This document shows, piece after piece, positions 1 through 4,313 of a DNA stretch of 5,872 nucleotides (positions within the stretch are counted from its first letter, which is position 1; the number at the start of each line of letters is the position of its first letter). The stretch comes from Lachnospiraceae bacterium. GTDB lineage: Bacteria > Bacillota > Clostridia > Lachnospirales > Lachnospiraceae. The position numbers were made by a program, and so were the translations under genes. The stretch spans positions 1 through 5,872 of the forward strand of contig CAAFTS010000098.1 in NCBI GenBank assembly GCA_900765975.1. Direction: 5' to 3'. The notes beneath the pieces were generated by a model. The model made no database searches and was not told the DNA's origin. It saw only the letters and a list, made by a program, of their open reading frames with translations.

Positions 1-316
1 GTAAACAGGCAAATCTATTAGAATGGCAGGTTATAAAATTAATTTACCTTTTAAAACTGACGTTTATTTGCATATTCCGTTTAAACTGCGGACTCGTTTC
101 AAATCAACGGCTCAATGTTCCGAAATAAGTATGTGTCAGCAGAATGATTCTTTGTTCTGCTTGATTATCCATAAAGCACGACCATAAATAGTGTTAATAA
201 TTTATTTTTCTTATCATAATATAAAAATGGATGAAAATTTGTTGAATATTCCTGTGCGGCAACCCCGCTCCCCGGAATTGTGGTGTAAAATCACCCGGAA
301 TACTCAGGTAAGGTAT
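1..316. other. Gene-less left flank, no convincing coding sequence
   Basis: I see no supportable gene here. One plus-strand frame is open from base 3 to the TAA at 126-128, but its translation has no motif I recognise and no start is in view. The first 240 bases are AT-rich. They contain a 7-bp inverted repeat (AGCAGAA at 138-144 with TTCTGCT at 155-161), around a smaller palindrome AGAATGATTCT at 141-151, with no U-tract after it. From about 250 the composition becomes GC-rich, unlike the flanks. The ATG-started frame at 191-403 runs through strong hairpins, has no ribosome binding site and no recognisable domain, so I do not call it a gene. The stretch may be the relic of a mobile element or the distal part of the fic transcript. 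Confidence 0.6.
271..301. repeat. Direct repeat of CCCGGAAT, 23 bp apart
   Basis: CCCGGAAT occurs at 271-278 and again at 294-301, separated by a segment containing GGTGTAAAATCACC, which can itself form a 4-bp stem. Closely spaced short repeats next to a GC-rich patch resemble the multiple transposase-binding repeats found at the ends of some insertion sequences (for example the IS21 family). No transposase is present in the window, so this remains a weak suggestion. Confidence 0.3.
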
Positions 317-348
317 AAAAAATCCCCCAGCCGTGCACAACTGGGGGA
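317..348 (-). terminator. Intrinsic terminator downstream of fic
   Basis: Read on the minus strand, an 8-bp perfect GC-rich stem (TCCCCCAG with CTGGGGGA, 323-330 and 341-348) with a 10-base loop is followed at once by six U residues (A-run at 317-322 on the plus strand). This is the canonical rho-independent layout. On the plus strand the stem is followed by GAAAG, so termination is directional. The fic stop codon lies about 100 bases upstream on the same strand with no gene between, so the terminator most likely ends the fic transcript. It could also end a small RNA made from this patch. Confidence 0.8.
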
Positions 349-352
349 GAAA

Positions 353-391
353 GAAGGTGACCCGAAGGTCATCTTCCCGGTCTCGGACCTC
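353..391 (-). other. Tandem RNA hairpins preceding the terminator, one with a cUUCGg tetraloop
   Basis: On the minus strand a 10-bp stem (353-362 with 367-376, one G-U pair) closes a UUCG loop with C-G closing, the exceptionally stable cUUCGg form. A T-rich TTTCT follows it. Just before it is a small GGTC/GACC hairpin (379-382 with 386-389). With the terminator at 317-348 this makes three consecutive hairpins within 75 bases. They could be a stabilised 3' end of the fic mRNA, a double terminator, or the 3' half of a non-coding RNA. I do not recognise an Rfam family, and no compensatory changes can be judged from one sequence. Confidence 0.55.
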
Positions 392-447
392 GCAAAAACC
401 TGATCACTGTTAAAAGTATAGTAGATTTATCGGTGATAGTCAAGGTG

Positions 448-1593
448 TTAAGTGTCCTTACGGAGTATATCAAGATATTCGGTATAAGAAAATATCTTCG
501 TTTTTCCGGATTTGTCTGTTTGCTCCAAGATTCCATCATCGACCAAAATGGAGACTACCTTCGACACGGTATTATACGACATTTCAAGAGCCGTGGCGGT
601 TTTCTGAATATCAATGATAGGATTGGATTCCAAATAGGCAAATACTTTAAGAACGCTGGTACGCTGCCTCTTTGTGAGAGCATCGAATAATTTTGTGCTT
701 TTATCGTGTAATGCAGTAAGACGGTCAATTGTATGGATTGCATCTTCCGCAGAATCTGCAAAAGCCTGAAGGAAAAAAGAAATCCATTGCTCATAGTCAC
801 CAGTACGCCGTACTTGTGTCATGCGGTCATAGTATTCGATACGATTCATCTTGAGGTAATAAGAAATATAAAGTGCTGGCGTGGACAGAATGCCTTTTTC
901 CATTAGGAAAAGAGTGATAAGGAGTCGTCCAACACGTCCATTACCATCAAGGAAGGGGTGTGTGGTTTCAAACTGATAGTGAATTAGAGCGGCCTGGATC
1001 AAAGGGTCGAGGGTGTCATCGCTATTGATATATTTTTCAAGATCAGACATGGCGGTTAACATGTCATCTGGGTTTGGCGGAATATAACGGGCATTCCTAA
1101 GTGTACTTCCCTGACCACCAATCCAGTTTTGTGAATAGCGGAATTCACCCGGATTCTTTTCTTGCCCGCGCACACTTTCTAAAAGAACTGCGTGAGTTTC
1201 TTTGATTAGACGATTGCATAGAGGGAGTGTTTTTAGCCGTTCAAGAGCAAATTCCGTCGCACGAATATAATTGACGACATCAGAAACATCTTGATTTGTG
1301 TTGTCTTCCATAAGGGGATTCAAGATATCCTCAAGAGTACACTGTGTACCTTCAATCTGTGAGGAAAGAAGGGCTTCTTTACGGACATACATGGAAACGA
1401 AAAGCCCCATGTTTGGTATACGGGAAGACAGTCCTTCAAGTGTTGCTATTTTCTTGTTTGCATCAATAAGTTTCGTGAGAAGCTCACCAGACACCTCAAT
1501 AGGAGGATTCGGTGGAAGCGGAGCCGGTCGAAAAGATTCATAAGCCATTTCGCCTGACAGATTACTCACGAGTGTACCAGCTCGGTTTGTCAT
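448..1593 (-). CDS. Fic family protein AMP-transferase, class II, with C-terminal winged helix
   Basis: This is a 381-residue protein. Fic enzymes transfer AMP (sometimes another nucleotide-derived group) from a nucleotide donor to a hydroxyl side chain of a target protein in the cytoplasm. The order seen is a Fic_N-type region (about 15-95), the Fic core with the complete signature HPFLDGNGRVGR at 212-223 (catalytic His212, acidic Asp216, Arg220 and Arg223), and a winged-helix region (about 305-370) with IQKTATALEMSYNTVSKVV as the helix-turn-helix. An inhibitory motif S-S-Q-I-E-G at 77-82 matches (S/T)xxxE(G/N), with Glu81 expected to block the ATP gamma-phosphate. Its N-terminal position makes this class II, like the Shewanella SoFic protein, which has similar length and layout. 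The start is backed by GGAGGAAAGGA at 1601-1611 upstream of the ATG. All key residues are present, so it should be active once relieved of inhibition. The target is unknown. It is transcribed divergently from the ATPase gene and probably represses itself through its winged helix (inference). Confidence 0.95.
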   Translation of the reverse strand: MTNRAGTLVSNLSGEMAYESFRPAPLPPNPPIEVSGELLTKLIDANKKIATLEGLSSRIPNMGLFVSMYVRKEALLSSQIEGTQCTLEDILNPLMEDNTNQDVSDVVNYIRATEFALERLKTLPLCNRLIKETHAVLLESVRGQEKNPGEFRYSQNWIGGQGSTLRNARYIPPNPDDMLTAMSDLEKYINSDDTLDPLIQAALIHYQFETTHPFLDGNGRVGRLLITLFLMEKGILSTPALYISYYLKMNRIEYYDRMTQVRRTGDYEQWISFFLQAFADSAEDAIHTIDRLTALHDKSTKLFDALTKRQRTSVLKVFAYLESNPIIDIQKTATALEMSYNTVSKVVSILVDDGILEQTDKSGKTKIFSYTEYLDILRKDT

Positions 1594-1640
1594 GATTGTT
1601 TCCTTTCCTCCGAAAAACGGAAATTGAAATTTCTGAGGTT

Positions 1641-1669
1641 ATTTTAGCATAGAAATTTCAGAAAATCAA
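1641..1669 (-). promoter_or_regulatory. fic promoter with operator in the spacer
   Basis: On the minus strand TTGATT (plus 1664-1669) and TAAAAT (plus 1641-1646) are separated by exactly 17 bases. The -10 is preceded by TGC, giving an extended -10. Transcription would start near 1634, about 40 bases before the fic start codon. A GAAATTTC palindrome (1652-1659) lies inside the spacer and another (1626-1633) covers the predicted start site, so a protein bound there would occlude RNA polymerase. Confidence 0.7.
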
Positions 1670-1728
1670 CTTATCGTGAAAATGCAAAATGGAAGAAATT
1701 TCAGAAAAACGCCTTTTTGTGAAATTGC
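1651..1728. repeat. Imperfect 35-bp direct repeat, period 43 bp
   Basis: Bases 1651-1685 and 1694-1728 align without gaps at 29 of 35 positions. The first 15 are identical (AGAAATTTCAGAAAA), as are 9 of the last 10 (GTGAAAATGC against GTGAAATTGC), while the middle 10 have drifted. The unit contains one GAAATTTC operator. The left copy also includes the -35 element of the fic promoter, but the matching position in the right copy does not resemble a -35. A past tandem duplication of promoter-operator DNA explains it. Confidence 0.7.
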
Positions 1729-1841
1729 TCAAGCAAAATCACTATAGAAATTTCAAGTTTAGAATTTTATAGTTTAATTTTAGGTGATCATCCACATGGC
1801 ATGTAAACGCAAAATATTGCTACGTTACTCATGACTTTTAC

Positions 1842-1870
1842 TTGACTTCGCAATGGATATAACTTATGAT
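1842..1870 (+). promoter_or_regulatory. Promoter of the DUF234 ATPase gene
   Basis: TTGACT (1842-1847) and TATGAT (1865-1870) are separated by 17 bases, a strong sigma-A type match. Transcription would begin near 1877, giving a 5' leader of about 55 bases. The promoter drives rightward transcription, away from fic. Confidence 0.75.
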
Positions 1871-1881
1871 ACTTGCAAGAA

Positions 1882-1904
1882 AGTAACTTACGAGTTACTA
1901 ACTC
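1882..1904. promoter_or_regulatory. Overlapping palindromes just downstream of the ATPase promoter
   Basis: AGTAACT (1882-1888) and AGTTACT (1893-1899) form a perfect 7-bp inverted repeat around TACG. Overlapping it, GAGTTA and TAACTC (1892-1904) form a second perfect palindrome around one base. A further half-site, GTTACT, sits at 1824-1829 just before the -35. The block falls at about +6 to +28 of the predicted transcript, so it may be an operator or a short 5' hairpin. Its sequence differs from the GAAATTTC sites, so a different regulator is implied. GTAAC-type palindromes are reminiscent of HxlR-family operators, but no such gene is in view. Confidence 0.5.
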
Positions 1905-1931
1905 AAGAGTATAATTGTTGGAGGCGAGCGG

Positions 1932-3329
1932 ATGAGTCAGTTTTATTGTCGTGAAGAGGAGTTGCGGAAGCTGAATAAACGGTATGCAGGTGATAAGTTT
2001 GAGTGTATCGTCATCTACGGTAGATGGCGTGTTGGAAAAACAGCGCTGATTAATGAGTTTTGTAAAGATAAGCCGACCATTTTTTTTTCTGCGTTGAACA
2101 CGACTGGAAGGGAAAATCTGGAGGCTCTCTCAAAGTCGATTATGAGCTTTGAGCGGCCGGACATGGAGTCGGTACCTGAGTTTAAATCGTATGATGCTGC
2201 GTTAGATGAACTGACGATACTTTCAAAAGAAAAAAGGATCGTCTTTGTTATTGACGAATATCCATATCTTGCAAAAGCAAAGCCTGCCATTTCCGCGATG
2301 ATGCAGCACATCATTGATCATAAATGGACAGAGTCCAAGATGTACCTAATTCTTTGCGGTTCGTCTATGAGTTTTATGGAAAGTCAGGTGCTTGGAACAG
2401 AAAGTCCTCTGTATGGCAGACGAACCGGCCAGTTTAAGATTGAACCGCTGGACTATAAGGAAACTGCTGTATTTCACCCGAATCTGTCCGTAGAAGATAA
2501 TTCCCTGATTTATGGAATCACGGGAGGTGTTCCTCATTATATTAACAAGCTTGATGTGGGGGATAGTGTGGATGAAGCTCTATTGGATCACTTTTTTGAC
2601 CGTTCCAGCTATCTGTATGAGGAGCCGGGAAACCTGTTGAAGCAGGAACTTCGGGAACCGGCAATTTATAATGCAATTATCAAAGCAATTGCAGAGGGGG
2701 CTTCCCGAATGAACGATATTAAGATGAAAGTCGGTGAAGAGAATTCAATCGTATCAAAGTATCTAAAAACACTGATAGACCTTGGGATTGTGAAAAAGGA
2801 AATGCCGATTACAGAAAAACCGGGAAAGAAAACCATTTATCTGCTGGTTGATAACTTTTTCCGATTCTGGTATCGGTTTGTGCCGGTCAATAGGAGTGCA
2901 ATAGATTCCGGTAGAATAGCAAAGATTTACCCACAGGCTGTAAAGCAGTATCTTTCGGATTACATGGGTCTGATATTTGAAAAGATGTGTCAGGATTATT
3001 TGCTTTATTATTCGGACAGTCTTCCTATTGAGCCGAGCAAAATCGGTCAGTGGTGGGGGACAGACCCAAAGAAGAAAAAGCAGATACAGATTGATATTGT
3101 CGGAACACCTGTTGAGGGGAAGGATTATATCATTGGTTCATGTAAGTACAGGAATGAGAAGATCGGAATAGAGGAACTTGATTTGATTAGGGATTACGCA
3201 TCGGTCTTTGGAAAAGGCAATAACTACTACTATTATATTTTCTCGAAAGGCGGCTTTACAGATGGACTTCTTCAGGCACAAGAGCGTGGTGAAGTTCAGC
3301 TGATAACTCTGGAAGACCTTTATAAGTAA
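1932..3329 (+). CDS. AAA/STAND-like ATPase with C-terminal DUF234 nuclease-like domain
   Basis: This 465-residue protein has the length and layout of the ATPase_2 (PF01637) plus DUF234 (PF03008) family, common in archaea and scattered in anaerobic bacteria. The Walker A is GRWRVGKT at 30-37 (the family usually has GRRRVGKT) and the Walker B is VFVIDEYPYL at 104-113. A sensor-like CGSS lies at 142-145 and the family motif PLYGRRT at 159-165. A winged-helix-like stretch follows at about 245-290, then the conserved FFRFWYRFV at 309-317. The C-terminal part has WW at 374-375, IDIV around Asp388, and SCKYR with Lys405. That spacing fits the D...xK half of a PD-(D/E)xK nuclease fold, though Cys404/Ser403 stand where Glu is usual. 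The start is backed by GGAGG at 1920-1924, seven bases before the ATG. The role of the family is not established. Nucleic-acid-related ATPase/nuclease activity and a mobile or defence role are inference. Confidence 0.92.
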   Translation: MSQFYCREEELRKLNKRYAGDKFECIVIYGRWRVGKTALINEFCKDKPTIFFSALNTTGRENLEALSKSIMSFERPDMESVPEFKSYDAALDELTILSKEKRIVFVIDEYPYLAKAKPAISAMMQHIIDHKWTESKMYLILCGSSMSFMESQVLGTESPLYGRRTGQFKIEPLDYKETAVFHPNLSVEDNSLIYGITGGVPHYINKLDVGDSVDEALLDHFFDRSSYLYEEPGNLLKQELREPAIYNAIIKAIAEGASRMNDIKMKVGEENSIVSKYLKTLIDLGIVKKEMPITEKPGKKTIYLLVDNFFRFWYRFVPVNRSAIDSGRIAKIYPQAVKQYLSDYMGLIFEKMCQDYLLYYSDSLPIEPSKIGQWWGTDPKKKKQIQIDIVGTPVEGKDYIIGSCKYRNEKIGIEELDLIRDYASVFGKGNNYYYYIFSKGGFTDGLLQAQERGEVQLITLEDLYK

Positions 3330-3352
3330 ATGATTCAGATTTTACTTCCCAG

Positions 3353-3380
3353 TTGAACCGCGGCAGCAGTACCCTATGTT
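3353..3380 (+). promoter_or_regulatory. Possible weak promoter before the XRE remnant
   Basis: TTGAAC (3353-3358) and TATGTT (3375-3380) are 16 bases apart. Transcription would begin near 3387, so the ATG at 3387 would then be leaderless and a later start (ATG at 3405 or 3462) would be used. The match is modest. Confidence 0.3.
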
Positions 3381-3386
3381 AAAGGA

Positions 3387-3659
3387 ATGCAAAACTGTAT
3401 TGAAATGGGAAAGTCGATAGAAATCTATCAAGAAGAGAAAGAGCTAAGAGAAAAACGCCTGATGGCATACGTAGAAGAGGTTCAGGGAAGGGTTCAGAAG
3501 GATTCAGAACAGATTATAAAAGAACTTGTAGAAGAAAGATATCGGCAGAAGAAGACGCAGCAGGATATGTCTGAGATAACAGGAGTAAGGTCATCAAACA
3601 TAGCAAGGTTTGAGAAAGCATCCAGCGTGCCAACATTGAATATGCTAAAAACACATTAA
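3387..3659 (+). pseudogene. XRE-type helix-turn-helix protein (antitoxin-like), 3' truncated
   Basis: Up to 90 codons are open. A helical, charged N-terminal part is followed by an XRE-type HTH at about 54-78: TQQDMSEITG is the scaffold helix and RSSNIARFEK the recognition helix. Then comes PTLNML, which in relatives leads into a final helix and a further 10-20 residues. Here the frame ends four codons into that helix, at KTH and then a stop. The ATG at 3387 has AAAGGA touching it, too close for normal initiation. ATG 3405 and ATG 3462 (Met26, giving MAYVEEVQGR) are possible starts but have no good ribosome binding site. Such proteins are antitoxins or repressors, often encoded beside a RelE/HigB toxin or an ImmA protease. 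No toxin gene is beside it. The sequence joins directly to an ImmA-type tail in another frame, so I read it as a deletion remnant. A short functional repressor is not excluded. Confidence 0.6.
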
Positions 3660-3811
3660 TATCAGAGAAACAATATCAAGAATTTATTGCAGAAGGTGAT
3701 TTTTCCAAGATATCAATGATTAATTTTGCCAATCAAGTTGGAATTGATGTTGGAATAGTAGTCGGCAGATTACAAAAAGAAGGATACATTCAATATAATT
3801 GGAATATTTAA
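3614..3811 (+). pseudogene. 3' remnant of an ImmA/IrrE-type metallopeptidase gene
   Basis: In the frame ending at TAA 3809-3811 the translation contains EYAKNTLISEKQYQEFI, then FANQVGIDVGIVVGRLQKEGYI and a short tail. This matches the C-terminal pattern of ImmA/IrrE (PF06114) proteins: a stretch like 'E-A-x-x-F-A-x-x-x-L-I-P', then 'FA-x-x-x-G-I-x-x-G-I-V-V-G-R-L-Q'. Those proteases cleave XRE repressors to switch on mobile elements or toxin modules. The zinc motif HEXXH and everything before it are missing, and the frame is closed by TGA at 3611-3613. About 55-60 codons survive. The useful homology begins inside the XRE frame near 3638, so the two genes overlap at a junction around 3638-3650, as expected from a short-homology deletion. 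It is not functional as a protease. Confidence 0.65.
3770..3799 (+). promoter_or_regulatory. Possible promoter of the vanZ-like operon
   Basis: A perfect TATAAT lies at 3794-3799, with a poor -35 (TTACAA, 3770-3775) at 18 bases. The start site would be near 3806, just before the AAGGAG ribosome binding site at 3810-3815. It sits inside the ImmA relic, so the operon may have gained a new promoter there, or the match may be chance in AT-rich DNA. Confidence 0.35.
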
Positions 3812-3824
3812 GGAGTAAGGATAC

Positions 3825-4313
3825 GTGAAGAAGTTTTTTCAAAATAAGAAGTTTTATGTTTTTGGAATTATTACAATTTTATGGATGTTGTTGATTTATA
3901 TTTTATCTTCTCAAAACGGAGAGCAGACAGCGAAGTTGAGTTTATACATTTCTGATTTTATTTCTCGATTTATAGGAGATGGAACAGAGGCAGCAGCTGC
4001 GCAGAACCATATGGAGATTCGGAAGCTTGCACATATCGGATTATTTTTGGGTCTTGGAGTGATTTCATATTTATTGGTGTATTACGGGATTTTGTCGGAC
4101 AAGTTCTCTTGGAGACATAGACTTAGTATGCTGATCGCCTTTGTATTTACTTCTGGTTATGGATATTTTGATGAGTGGCACAAGCAGTTTATTGAAGGTC
4201 GGCACTTTCAATTAGATGAAGCAGCGCTTAATATCGTCAGTGGATGTGTAGGTGTTTTGCTCATCTGTGGAGTGCAGTTTCTATGGCAAAGTTACAAAAG
4301 AGGAAGAAGTTAA
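3825..4313 (+). CDS. VanZ family membrane protein
   Basis: This 162-residue integral membrane protein has about four predicted helices (roughly 9-28, 70-88, 100-115, 134-152). Family marks of VanZ (PF04892) are visible in order: W-x-x-x-I-x-x-L-S-S-Q at 20-30, RKLAHIG at 66-72, FDEWHKQFIEGR at 115-126, and D-E-A-A-L-N-I-V-S-G at 131-140. The founding member gives low-level teicoplanin resistance by an unknown mechanism, and most members are uncharacterised envelope proteins. This one is not linked to van resistance genes, so I would not infer resistance. The start is GTG: AAGGAG at 3810-3815 lies nine bases upstream, and no ATG is better placed. Its stop codon touches the start codon of the next gene, indicating one operon and likely translational coupling. 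Confidence 0.9.
   Translation: MKKFFQNKKFYVFGIITILWMLLIYILSSQNGEQTAKLSLYISDFISRFIGDGTEAAAAQNHMEIRKLAHIGLFLGLGVISYLLVYYGILSDKFSWRHRLSMLIAFVFTSGYGYFDEWHKQFIEGRHFQLDEAALNIVSGCVGVLLICGVQFLWQSYKRGRS

Larger units (their letters stand above)
1625..1755. promoter_or_regulatory. Cluster of four GAAATTTC palindromes, probable operators
   Basis: The perfect 8-bp palindrome GAAATTTC occurs at 1626-1633, 1652-1659, 1695-1702 and 1747-1754. I noticed no copy elsewhere in the window. The flanks are conserved too: three copies read AGAAATTTCA and the first reads as the exact reverse complement, TGAAATTTCT. Start-to-start spacings are 26, 43 and 52 bases. Two copies lie on the fic promoter and two upstream of it. 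This is the layout of a repressor operator array. The natural candidate for the binder is the winged helix of the Fic protein, but that is inference. Confidence 0.7.

Noticed and set aside
3..128. Open frame entering from the left edge, possible gene tail
   Set aside because: It is about 41 codons in AT-rich DNA with no recognisable motif and is easily explained by chance.
250..400. Group II intron domain V, T-box, SRP RNA or tmRNA in the GC-rich patch
   Set aside because: I looked for their conserved core motifs and found none. Only generic hairpins and a terminator are supported.
191..403. 70-codon plus-strand open frame
   Set aside because: No ribosome binding site and no recognisable domain. 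It runs through the minus-strand terminator and the cUUCGg hairpin, which explain the sequence better.
433..800. Open frames overlapping the 3' end of fic on both strands
   Set aside because: They lie inside the clearly coding Fic winged-helix region in other frames and have no independent signals.
1298..1543. 81-codon plus-strand frame opposite the fic N-terminal region
   Set aside because: It is antisense to the conserved inhibitory-helix region of Fic, with no domain or translation signal.
1620..1760. Repeats at 1626-1754 considered as a CRISPR-like array
   Set aside because: The units are short palindromes at uneven spacing (26, 43, 52) over a promoter, with no cas genes. They fit operators.
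3825..4313. Glycopeptide resistance gene cluster
   Set aside because: Only the VanZ family domain is present. No vanA/B ligase, vanH, vanX or two-component genes are in the window, and most VanZ-family proteins are not resistance genes.
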